Below are positions 47,410-58,400 of a stretch of 64,000 nucleotides of DNA, one piece after another (position 1 is the first letter of the stretch; each line of letters starts with the position of its first letter). The notes below the pieces were generated by a model. It had not been told where the DNA came from. It ran no database searches and saw nothing but the letters and a program-made list of their open reading frames with translations. This DNA is from Malaya genurostris (taxonomy: Eukaryota; Arthropoda; Insecta; Diptera; Culicidae). The stretch is from positions 37,614,383 to 37,678,382 of the forward strand of contig NC_080572.1 in assembly GCF_030247185.1 (NCBI RefSeq), given 5' to 3'. Both the position numbers and the translations under genes were made by a program.

Positions 47410-48046
47410 TGTCACTGAGAAAGATAGCAAAAATGGAAGGAGTAAGTAAAAAAGCAGGTGAGGTGAGGATAACACCTTGGAGGATGAACCGAAAGCGGGT
47501 GGAAAAAAAGGTCCTGCTAACCCTCAGTTTGATACACGTATACTGAAGGCGTTCGAGCAAAAGAAGTAGGTTTCAGTTCGGGATGTGGCAAAAAAGTGGG
47601 CACTTCGAAGTCGAATGTTCTTCGTGCTAAAGAATGTTTGAATCTTCGAACCTATAAGAAGCAGAAACAACCAAAATGTAGTCCGAACCAGAAGCATCGA
47701 TCAGGCCGAGGGTTCGAAAGCTGTACAATACGATTCTTGCTGGAAATTTGAACTGCATAATCATGGACGACGAAATCTACGTGAAACTCGATTACAAATC
47801 CTTGCCGGGACCACAATATTATACGGTGCGAGAAGCGCAAGTGTTAAACCAGTCCGAGATATCGATCGAAGTCGAAAAATTTGGTAAGAAAGTTATGGTC
47901 TGGCAAGCAATTTGTAGCTGCGGTAAGATTTCGAAACCCTTCATCATCACTGCTTCAATGAACAGCGAAATATACATCAAGGAATGTTTACAAAAACGAC
48001 TTCTACCCATGATTCGAAGCCACAAGGATCCTGTTGTCTTCTGGCC
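47410..48046 (+). pseudogene. ITmD37E-like transposase remnant C, cut at the second catalytic block
   Basis: Plus-strand translation, with stops in the first third, gives a helix-turn-helix-like region (VSVRDVAKKWALRS), RVRKLYNTILAGNLNCIIMD and then a clean frame from 47748: MDDEIYVKLDYKSLPGPQYY, KFGKKVMVWQAICSCGKISK and KECLQKRLLPMIRSHKDPVV. It stops matching immediately after FWP, at the point where the second catalytic Asp should follow. The first catalytic Asp pair is present. The better preserved part is younger than remnants A and B. Confidence 0.85.
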
Positions 48047-48141
48047 TCTATCATTATATCGAATAAAATTTGAATATCTAACACTTGTGAATTATGTACA
48101 GCGAAATCAAAGTGCGTCCATACTTTCTGGGACAGTCTTTA

Positions 48142-49080
48142 TTATTCGAACTTTTGGTCTAGTATATCCAGGGAGTCCATCTCATGTACTTCACTAGTCC
48201 TTGTCCAAGGAGGCAGATTTAGAAACATCTTAAAGATCTTAGTTTGAATGCGCTGAAGCCTAAGTTTGTGCGTTCGTGCCAAACAGTCCCGCCTAACAGG
48301 GACTGGGTATCCAATTGCGGGGTAGATGATTTGTTTATAGACAGCCATCTGATTCTTCAGGCATAGTTTAGATGTTCTACAAATCAGCGACCTGATGAGT
48401 ATGCTGCATTTTGGAACGATTTTGTCAACATGTGACCTGAATATCAGATGTCTGTTAAAGGTGAGTCCTAGATAGATAACTTCGTCGGACCATTGGATGA
48501 TCGAATAATAATAATCGAATCGTATTCGGCATTCGTCTGATAGAATAATTTTAGAGATCTTGAAAGTGGAAACAAGATGACCTGAGTTTTTGCTGCATTG
48601 ATCACAAATTTTCAGCTTGTAAAATATTCAATTAGAGCGTCCAGACCTGTCTATAATTTATTCTTCATAGCATTAATGACACGTATCATCAGCAAATTGT
48701 GACAGAACACCACCACCCGAAGAGTTAAAAATGTTGTATAGCATGGGGCCTAATGCTGATGAATGTATTCTAAATGGAATGAACTCCCCATCTGGAAAGT
48801 CACGTTGGTTGATCCGGGTGTTGTACTGTCCCGCTTCGTAGTCTTCTTCAAGCACGAATCCGTTTCAATTCTGTCTTCTGTTTCCCCACAGCTCATGCGG
48901 TGCGTTCAGGTCCCCAGCAATAATGAATTTGTTCTGTCGTCGAGTGAGCATAGCATTCAGTTAAAATAGCAATATCGGCATTCTTCTCTTGAAGAAAATC
49001 GGACAATTCAGTAGTTTTGCTCCTGAGTGAGCAAGCATTCCAATTTACTACAACCAACTCATTATAATGCATATTCGATG
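48142..49080 (-). pseudogene. Jockey-clade ORF2, heavily deleted
   Basis: Minus-strand pieces in order. The endonuclease start (VNWNACSLRSKTTELSDFLQ, near 48960-49040) is joined by deletion to GDLNAPHELWGN (near 48880-48930). A reverse transcriptase piece follows, with SALGPMLYNIF and the active-site region QFADDT (48673-48760), then a C-terminal piece (48142-48348, AIGYPVPVRRDCLARTHKLR then LQRIQTKIFKMFLNLPPW). Most of the polymerase is missing. Confidence 0.75.
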
Positions 49081-49227
49081 ATGAATTTGCCTAAAGGGTT
49101 CATTTGATCTAACAGCGTTCTGGAGTTTCGTAGTTCTGTTGTCATTGTTTAAAAAATGACGATCAGTTGATCAGCAGAGAATAAGTCACAAGAGTCATCC
49201 TTTGCTTTCGGTTGATTATTGCCCCAT

Positions 49228-50150
49228 TCAAAAGGGATTTTGGAGGAAGAATCTTTTTGTGATCCAGCGGCTGGATCTTTTGGATTGCTGTGAGGAAGTG
49301 GCGGCATTTGGAATATTCCTCTTCGGTGGGAGCCGTGGGAAGTTAGTTTCATCCTTATGTGGAACATTCTTGCGCGTTGATTGTTTATGGGACGCCTGTT
49401 GTCGAATTTCTGTGAACTCAGCACGTTTGGGACACGATTTGCTAGTAGATGGATGGAGATCACAGTTCACACATTTTACTGTGATGTTATCTAGTAGGCA
49501 ACCGTTGGTATTGTGGGATTCGGCACATTTCCCGCACCGACTTTTCCTCGTTCCATGGCCGTAGTTCAAACAGTTCGTGTACTGTGTGACATCCCGATGT
49601 ACCGGTTTATACTTTTGCCAATCTATGATTATATGAAACAACGATTTGATCGTTTTCAGTTGACTCATGGTGATGGAGCCCTTCTCCAGATTAATCGAGT
49701 ATAGTTGATCTCGATACGTTCGATTGTGCGTGTTGTGTCGTTTCATTTTAAACACCATCACAGGCTTTAGTATAGCCTCCGATAGTGCCTGCTTTAGTTC
49801 GGATTTCATCATGTCGGGTAGTATAACCTTCATAGGTTTGTTGGCGGTAATATGGTGTGTGACGCATTCCGCTTTTGTCTGCTTCAGGTAACATTCCACT
49901 GCTTTGTAGTGGTTCAAAGCCGGAACAGTTATTTGTAGCCTTCAGTACATGAACGGATTGTTGCCTGTAATCCTTTGCTGATCAGCGTGTTGAAATCCGG
50001 TGGGAAGCCCTTCAGGTAGAAAGGCGGCATTTTTTCCTTCTTCTGCAGTTCCTCTTCGACATCAACTGGAAGATCAGCCTGTACATCATTTGGCTTTAGA
50101 CGCTTAGCATCCTTTAGATCCTTCTCGGATATATGGCGCGTTTTACCCAT
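49228..50150 (-). pseudogene. Jockey-clade ORF1 (gag-like), frameshifted
   Basis: Starts at an ATG at 50150 (MGKTRHISEKDLKDAKRLK), includes PPFYLKGFPPDFNTLI, breaks frame at about 49920-49929 and continues for 229 codons. The zinc-knuckle region lies around residues 110-160 of the second frame (CGKCAESHNTNGC and KCVNCDLHPSTSKSC). The first knuckle lacks its leading Cys, reading YTNC. The C-terminal part is Lys/Gln/Ser-rich. It belongs with the ORF2 debris to its left, in the normal ORF1-ORF2 order of a minus-strand element. Confidence 0.8.
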
Positions 50151-51642
50151 AGCATGGGTAGGTAGGCAGCTGGGAATAAAAGATAAACAAAATCGAAATT
50201 AGTCATAGTATGTTATTCGTCTATCCACATCGAGTGTTAGATGACGATTGAGAGCGCGACCTGAGTGTTTGAGGCTTCATACCACACAAACCGTCGTCGC
50301 GGGTACGAGAAAGGAAAGTAAACGTGTAGAGTTTTCCTCATTGTTTCCAAAAGTTTGAGAAACCTTCATTTTTGAGTTTTTATGGTTATATCAAACTGAT
50401 GAAAATTGAATCATTAATTGCTCATTAATTAATCATATTTCTGATAGCATGGACGAAGAATGTTGTTGTTGTGTTTAGTACAACTCGAGATATTCATGAT
50501 TAAGTTCTACCCATTCTCCCAAAAAGTGAATGTTGAAAAGGCGTTCCTTAGACGTCAAAAATCATCGATCGGAAGACTCAGTGCAGAAAAGTTCAGTACT
50601 GATTTTTTTTGTATTCGAAATTAATTCAGCAATACCATGGTAGTAGAGTAATATCATTAATAAAAGTAGCAAATTCTGCGACAAAGCATGAATGAAAATC
50701 TCGGAAGTTATTTTTTCAGTCACTGATTTTTTCACTGAACTGAGTGATAATTAAATTAATGTTTACTTATCAATGATTTTCTTAACACTGATTATAAGTT
50801 ATATATAGTAAGCATATCGGAGTCTAAAACAAGATTTACATGTATCATGCATAGAAGCTACTAGGTGTGGTTGTTAGATGATGCAGTCCACGTGAATCGT
50901 AACGCTTCAGAGACACATGTCTCGCCTTTTCAGCCAATTGGCGAAAACTTTGCCAATATTAGTAAGAAAATGAGGTTCATTCAAAACCCCCGATCCAAGA
51001 GTGTATTTACACCTGTCCGATTTAGTTCCGATACTAGAGGGTGCCGGACAAGTATGTACAAATTCACCGCAATGTGCAGAATATTAGCGCCGGCACCGCA
51101 CAGATCGGAAAAGTTTGAAGATTCCTTTGCGGTTCATAGGATATCAATTTACCCTTATTCCTGATAATTATAAGCTTCCTATTAGTACTAAATTCACCAG
51201 TTTAGGACGAGTGTGATATAATCATATTCTTCCAAACCGTATCAAGTTAATTCGAACTGGTTATCAATTCCAGGCATAAGGCGAGCTTAAACCACCCCAT
51301 GACCAATAGTCCATTTAAAACTCTCCCATTCGAATCTAATCCGCAATAGGTCCAGAGAGCATTAGAATTTCCCGTCATCAACAAAGGATCGATTCCGGTA
51401 TGATTTGACAGAGTCCAACTTCTTTCCTCCCACTTGACTCCCACTCCCATCCGACAATTTAGGATACGCGCCTTTATGCTAATCATCCGAAGTCCAGGGA
51501 CCGAAGACGTTCATTATTCTGAAACAGAATTGAGGCTATCTAGGTGAATGTATGAATACGGTGTTCATAAATGATAATTATTTCAATATGACTAGAAGAT
51601 TTCGTGACCAATTATGTTAACTGTCTGTTAACTTAACTGTCA
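50151..51642. other. Jockey leader remnant, then unassigned DNA
   Basis: About 50240-50290 carries the leader-like word also seen twice at 42.45-42.62 kb. From 50300 to 51640 no gene is recognised; frames at 50865-51164 (plus) and 51247-51486 (minus) are open but lack domains. Confidence 0.4.
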
Positions 51643-51857
51643 AAAAAGCCTTGGTATTACATTACTGTAGTGGAATTTGACCTTCTGTTTCAACGGACTT
51701 CGCAGCCGATTCAGAGTGTACAGAACCATTGAATGGCTGGTGCTACGATTCCACTGATACTACGAATCCCTCCATGTCGGGGCTCGAACATACGACAACT
51801 GGGAAGATAAGGTACTCAGTAAGACCAGTGCCCTACGCATTGAACCGCCGACTTAAT
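51643..51857 (-). mobile_element. tRNA-derived SINE, family 2, copy 2, with target duplication
   Basis: Bracketed by a perfect 10-bp duplication, TTAACTGTCA, at 51633-51642 and 51858-51867. On the minus strand it starts with a tRNA-like stretch (GCGTAGGGCACTGGTC as A box) and has a B box (GTTCGAGCCCC) at 51789-51779. It is about 215 bp and ends in a short homopolymer. The body is unlike the Feilai-like copy at 12.1 kb; a Gecko-like identity is possible but not asserted. Confidence 0.8.
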
Positions 51858-51999
51858 TTAACTGTCACTTTGTTTTAATCAGTGTACCATACAAATAAGG
51901 GTTCATACTCCCCCTGCTGAAGCCTGCTCTAGAGATAAACTAAATTAAAGCATGAGTTAAATGTTCTTTATCTTACGTGGCCCTCGACCCACTTCATGG

Positions 52000-53261
52000 A
52001 ACTTTATAAGTTAACGCTGTCTTCTATAAGAAATAGAACAAATCATTTCTGTTGTCTAGGAACATTTTTAAAGCCGACAATTCTTCAAACTAGGTGGGGT
52101 GCTCATCCGGAAGATCTAATAAAATTGATTCAGACAACGATACTTTCAGTGATGGAATATGGATGCGTTTGCTTTTGTTCCGCTGCAAATTCTCATATTA
52201 TCAAACTGGAGCGGATTCAGTATCGTTGTTTGCGAATTGCTTTAGACTGCATGCATTCGTCACATACAATGAGTCTTGAAGTTCTGGCGGAAGTTATGGA
52301 AGAACCATTGAAAGATCGTTTTTGGGAGCTTTTATCACGACTGCTAATAAGATGTAAGGTACTGAATCCCCTGGTTATTAATAACTTCGAAAGGCTTGTT
52401 GAGCTTCAATCTTAAACAAGATTCATGATAGTCTATTTTAACCATATGTCACAGGAAATCGACCCTTCAAGATATATTCCTATCCGTGACAGCCTCCTAA
52501 ATGGAAATCCCAAAAATATTTACAAGTAAGTTCAGGCATATTGACTCTGAGAAAATATTTTACACGGACGGATCACGAATTGAAGTGGCTACTGGGTTTG
52601 GTATATTCAACAATAATGTTTCGGTTTCATTTAGACTTCAAGAACCTGCATCTGTTTATATAGCAGAGTTAGCAGCAGTTCATTATAGTTTGAGTGTAAT
52701 CGTCACATTATCTCCAAACCATTATTTTCTTTTGCCAAACGTGGTGCTATTGAGTGTGAAATTTATGAGAGACCGATTGCTTTCAACGAATTCTATAGGG
52801 CGTCTCGCCAAAGAACACTTGCCAGCTGGCAAGCTTCTTGGGATAAAGATGATCAGGGTCGGTGGATGCACTCAATTATTCCTAGAATATCGACAAAGGC
52901 ATGGTTCAGGGTACTGGATGTGAGTAGGGACTTCATTCGTGTGATGTCCAGACTCATGTTCAATCACTACACGTTAGATGCACATCTCCTTCGAATTGGA
53001 CTTTCCGAGACTAATCATTGTGCTTGTGGCGAAGGTTATCGCGATATTGATCATGTCGTTTGGACATGCGTGGAGTATCGTGATGTCAGATCTCAACTAA
53101 CAAATTCCTTGCGTACTCAAGGTAGACTATCCAATGTCCCAGTTCGCGACATTCTTGCTTGTCGTGACCTTCCTTTCATGAAACTTCTTTATCATTTCGT
53201 TAAGTCCATTGGAGTTCCAATTTACATTTTATTTTATGTTAGACAGTTTTCTCTTCCATGA
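52000..53261 (+). pseudogene. I-clade ORF2 fragment related to the intact element
   Basis: Plus-strand translation from about 52084 aligns with residues about 770-1230 of the intact I ORF2: WGAHPEDLIKLIQTTILSVM, CLRIALDCMHSSHTMSLEVL, FYTDGSRIEVATGFGIF (RNase H start), then after an internal deletion ISTKAWFRVLDVSRDFIRVM and the Cys/His end CACGEGYRDIDHVVWTC, stopping at 53261. The deletion removes about 60 residues of RNase H, including the third Asp, the His and the last Asp. Stops and frameshifts occur near 52413 and 52500-52560. It is a different subfamily from the intact copy and on the opposite strand. Confidence 0.88.
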
Positions 53262-55494
53262 GTTCAACCAATAGCCAGCTATCTTATATTGAATAAAAGT
53301 GATTAACTGATACAAACAAACCTGAAATAGTTATAAGATCATGAACAAAATAAATGTATTTCATTAAATGTAATTTATAATAGCAACTCGGTTTATAATA
53401 ACAGTGTTTAGATTAACTAATGAATACCAACATACTAATATGATATTTGAAATGTATTAGGTTTGAAGTACTATGTATTGTGGATGCCACGGCGAAGAAA
53501 AACTTATGTATATTGCCTATGAAATAAACGTATTTATGGAAAAAAAATTCTTCAAACTAGGTACGTTACATGTAGATTTCGAAGAACAGAATTGCGGTTG
53601 GAATTATTATGTTATTTTTTTTTATTATTGTTTTACGAAGATTTTGGTTGTTTTTATAGTGTTTCTCTAACATATGCAGTTTTTCCCTCCAATAATAATA
53701 TGATTCATGTGTTATATTATTTTTTCAACTTTACATTTTTTTGTTTTGTGTAGTCATGATTTTAATTATTCGCCTTATTATTTTTTTAATAAAAGTTCTG
53801 CGGATGAGGATCGCTATTATTTGACATGACAGTTAAATTTCATTTCCGGACAATTCGATGTCAACCTTTCTTAAGGTCACACAAACCAATGAGAGTTTCT
53901 CTTTGTTTACTTTCTCTTTTGTTAATCTTCTTAATTCCACGTGTACTTACAAAATTTTCATGTATGTATAATAACGCAGATATAGTGGGAAGAGAAAGTA
54001 AACAAAGAGAAACTTACAATTGTTTTAGGCCCTTTTGAAATGTTGACGTCGTATTATGTATCCTCGCATTCCACTTTCGGATAAAATTGCACTGCTCACT
54101 CTACAGTAATGATCAGTTTATTTAAATGAAACTTAGTTTTGTGAAATCCTCTATTAGTTCATAAATACCTTTGCTTAACGTGTATATTCAATTTAGTAAT
54201 TTTTGTGTCTCATTTTTCCCTAAATAGAGAGTATATAGGCTCTCCATGTAGAGAATAAACATTTAGTTCATAGTTCTAAAAGTTTTCATTTTACTGTCTA
54301 GAGATGTATGCTTAGTTGTTTTGTACTTAGGTACTACGCTTTTATCATCAAGGTTACTCTGCCTCGTGGTACCGGTAAAAAAAGAAATGGAGGTCAGACG
54401 GTTTGTTCAAATTTGCAGATGCCATGTGCTTATTTTCCACAATCTCTATCATTGTTTCGATACTGGCAAACATTCGAGATGGAATTACCACAGACTACGC
54501 ATCTATTTGGAAATTAGTTTATTCAGATGGTTGATGGTGGAGTAAAAAATAAAAAAAAACAATAATTCATTCGAATGGTAGTCTATAGTTGAACGGATTA
54601 CCGCTACTGCTACATAAAAGGTATCACGCGCAGCGGTTGTAACTTGCAGATTAGCATTTTTCCGAGATGGTAGGGTTCATGCTGGTGTTCATTTAACGGT
54701 TGAGTATGAATATTACAGGAAAACACAATCAGCATGACAACACCGTTGGTTGATTACGGAAGCATCTTTCTATATTTTATTGACATAATGTTTTTGAGTA
54801 AATTAAGGATTGTTCAAAAATAGTATCTGCTGTACTTATAAATATGTTCTACTTTATTGTATTGTGATAGAACACGCCTTTTCTATCACTAATTAAGTGT
54901 TTTATTACGGTTCTGAATGATGATCTGCTAACAATTTTCTTCTAGTTTTAACAATTTTGATTAATTCAAGCACAAACATCTTAAGCTGCGAATTGTACAA
55001 AAGCTCTGTGTATGAATACTACTTTCCAGCATTAGAAACTGATCACTGTGTATTTACAATTGATGGTGACAATTTGTCATATATGTACACTAAAGGTATA
55101 TATTTTGCGAGCAAGCTTCAGAAGAGTTGTAATTCTACTTTAGGAAGCGTTCAATGATCTCTTAGGCAAAGCTTTTACCATGATTACGTTCATCTGGTTA
55201 TTTACACCGGTTTTTTACCTATTCGCGATCGCTTTCAACCTCACCAACGATGCATCATGTGTAACAGAAAATTGAATAAATAATTTCATGGAATAAATCT
55301 CACGGAATATGCAACTAAACACCTAAGCAGTCAAATAATCACACTCATTCGCTTTCATTGCTCGATCCATTTGTTTCGCGAATTATCTGTTCGAGTGGAT
55401 CCTGTGCACTGTTCAACTTATCTAAAGCTGTCACAGGACCAGTCAGTCAGAAGATCTTTGCCAGACGTCTTCTGAGCGTCTGCAAAGCGCTGGT
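53262..55494. other. Intergenic, between I fragment and Atg1 3' end
   Basis: AT-rich, with one inverted-repeat structure annotated separately. Short plus-strand frames at 54300-54545 have no domain. The Atg1 3'UTR must lie in the right-hand end of this stretch; I see no AATAAA close downstream on the minus strand that I would choose with confidence. Confidence 0.4.
53895..54013. repeat. Perfect 24-bp inverted repeat with 71-bp spacer
   Basis: Arms 53895-53918 and 53990-54013 are exact reverse complements of a pyrimidine/purine-biased word (GTTTCTCTTTGTTTACTTTC...). Weaker pairing continues outside. It is a MITE-like or transcript-hairpin structure. Confidence 0.85.
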
Positions 55495-58400
55495 TCATGA
55501 CAAATCGTCAGTTGTATAGATTAGGCCCTGCTGCTGTAGAATATAAAGCCGCTTCTCTACTGCATCTTTATCTGCAAAGCAAAATAATAATAATATGCAT
55601 GTATTAGATTATGCTCACTTGGATTGAACTGCGTACACACTATAACTTTCGGCTATCTTGGTGACATTTCTTTGTCGGTAATTAATATATGTTTTAACAT
55701 AACAACTACCGATAAGGAAAATGTGATCAAGATAGCCGCAAAACACGTGTTGAGGTCATAGTGTGAACTTGATGTTATACTACGTGCATACTATGGCCGT
55801 GGTTGTTTGGCAAAATGATCACCAAGTAGCAATTTACCTTAAGGCGCTTTTAGCAACCCAGCCATCGCTTTTGGGATCTTGCCTTCGAGGTTGCATACAA
55901 TGTTAATTCATGCATGCAAAACATAACGGTTATTTTTTACGAATTTTCACTTGTAATCTTTATACCGCCTTTTTCAAATAGTTTGGATGTCTGTTCTCGG
56001 TGGAATTTACTCTCAGATTACTAACAAATTTGAGCCGTACTTACATTTTGATAACAACATTTTGTCCTGTGGATGACTGCACTTTTGGGCCAATGAATGG
56101 AGAAGAATCTGTGCTGATTGGTAACGGGTGAAGCAATCCTCCGGGTTGCCGAACAGTTCGTCTAGAGCAGCCGATTGACACTAGAACGAAGAATATTTGT
56201 AGGAGGTGAAAAATGGAATTTAAAGTTGTCCATTGTCACTTTTTTATTGGTGAAAACTGCGCTCATTTATTGGCATTGAACGGAAAGTGGGCTGTGTGTG
56301 AGAGAGTGTCAATTAAAAATTCAGTACTAGCCACACTGAAATTTTCTGTCATAATTTGAACATTTACAACACAGCGTTTCGTAGATGCATTTACATTAAT
56401 TAAATATAATTCGATTTGAAAACATAAACATATATTAAATAATATTAATAGTAATAATCTTGCTAGAGAGTTACCCTAGATATTGAAGGTGTCTTCGATA
56501 ACGTGCCTTTGAATTCAATTCTGGAAGCATCCCGTGGTCGTGTCATATCTACAAATTACTTCCAATTATCACAATCCTTAGCAATCGACGTCTTTGCTCA
56601 TCGCTACGGCAAGTGTCTGTGGGTGTCCTCAAGGTTGTGTACTATCACCACTTTTTTGAAACTTATGCCGTTTTCAATTGAAAAACACTGGTGGCATGGA
56701 TTGCTCTGGTTTTGCACTTTCGAGCAGAAATGTAATATTCGGACGGTGTTTCATTGTCATTTCTGCTCGAAAGTGCAAAACCAGAGCAATCCACGCCACG
56801 AGTGCTTTTCAAGGAAAAACGCCATTAGTTGCTGGTGGTTGAGGAAACTTATTGACCTTGGATTCCCGACTTATGATTTCATATATTGATGACCGATATC
56901 AGTGGCGTACCGAGGAAATTTGGCACCCGGGGCAAAATAAGAGTTTTGCCGCCCCCATCGTTGGATTAGTGAGCAAAAAACAAAAATCCGGAAATCCGCA
57001 AAGATTTTCGAAGAGCAAAAAAAAGGTGAACCAAAAACCGGAAATCTGCAAAGGTCTTAGACGAGCAATAAAAAGGTCCCAAAGATGACTTTGATTGTCA
57101 ACGTTTTGTCGTTGTACCAATATGCCACCAAAACCAGCTGCAGACGCATCGGTGTGTGACGCAATTCTCCGCTGTGAGTGAGTATATGCATAGTACGCGC
57201 TTCGAGATTATTGCTTCCTTCAATCGATTGAATGCTTCAACGTGTGTCGCTGTGAAGCTGTAATTGTTTCCTTCTTTCATCAGTTCGTACAAAGGCAATG
57301 CAATTTTGTTAAACTGATATAACATATAAACTTTCGAAAATAACTGACTAGGCCTACGAATCATTGCAGATTCCGTCTTGAAGTCGGAATTGGAATTATT
57401 TTAACTGTTTCCACGTGCCGTTCGGACGGATGAATTTGATTATGGGTAACTTCGTACCCCAAATAATCAATCCTAGTTTTCAGAAATTTGCACTTCTCGA
57501 AATTTAGTTCAACATGATTATTGGGTAGAGTACAAAACAGTTTGCAAAGCGTTTCTAAATGCTCATCGACGGATTCGGATGCGACCAGAATATCATCGAT
57601 GAATAGGATTAATATACCGGATTTGATCATTTTTTGCAAGCACTTTTGTTATATACTTCACGAAAATCGATGGCGAATTAGCGTAACCAAACGGTAATCG
57701 ATTGAATTCATATTTACCTTCAGAGGTTACGAACGCGGTGTACCTTTGCGATTTATCCTCAATTTCCACGTGATAAAACCCATTCTTGAAGTTATGAAGT
57801 AAATTAATAATTTTGAATAGACTTACTGCACTTGCAGAATCTACTAAAACCCTGTACTCCTTAAGAACATCTCCTAGGATAATCTGAACACTCATCATCA
57901 TTGAATCCGAATCGGTATGGATGATTCGCTCTTTCAATTGATTGTCGCTACAAATTACATTTACGTTCGGTCGGCGTTGCTGATTTCCTCTGGCATGCAG
58001 CGGCAGTGTGTCCGGTTGGTTGACAATTAGTACATCGCTCCAAACGCAGAGGCTTCGGACAAGTTTATCGACTTGTGGCCTGCCTCCTGGCAGTTGACAG
58101 TAACAGACGAATTCTCCTTTCGGTTTCACACCTAACTGATTAGTTTTGCATCTCGGACGCTTTCTTCGAGTTCGATGGCGTGTAATTCCCTCCTTTCTTC
58201 TTGCGATGTTGAAAATTAGATTCGCACCATTTCATATGCTGCAACAATTCGTGAATGTCGTTGTACTGTGTAACATGCTACCATGTCCAAAATTAATTTT
58301 AATATACTAATTATATAAATATATATGTACTTGAGTTCATGCGATAGGAGTAAGGCCTAGTATTGTTAAATGTAGTTAACTGTCATTTCAAACACCTTTG

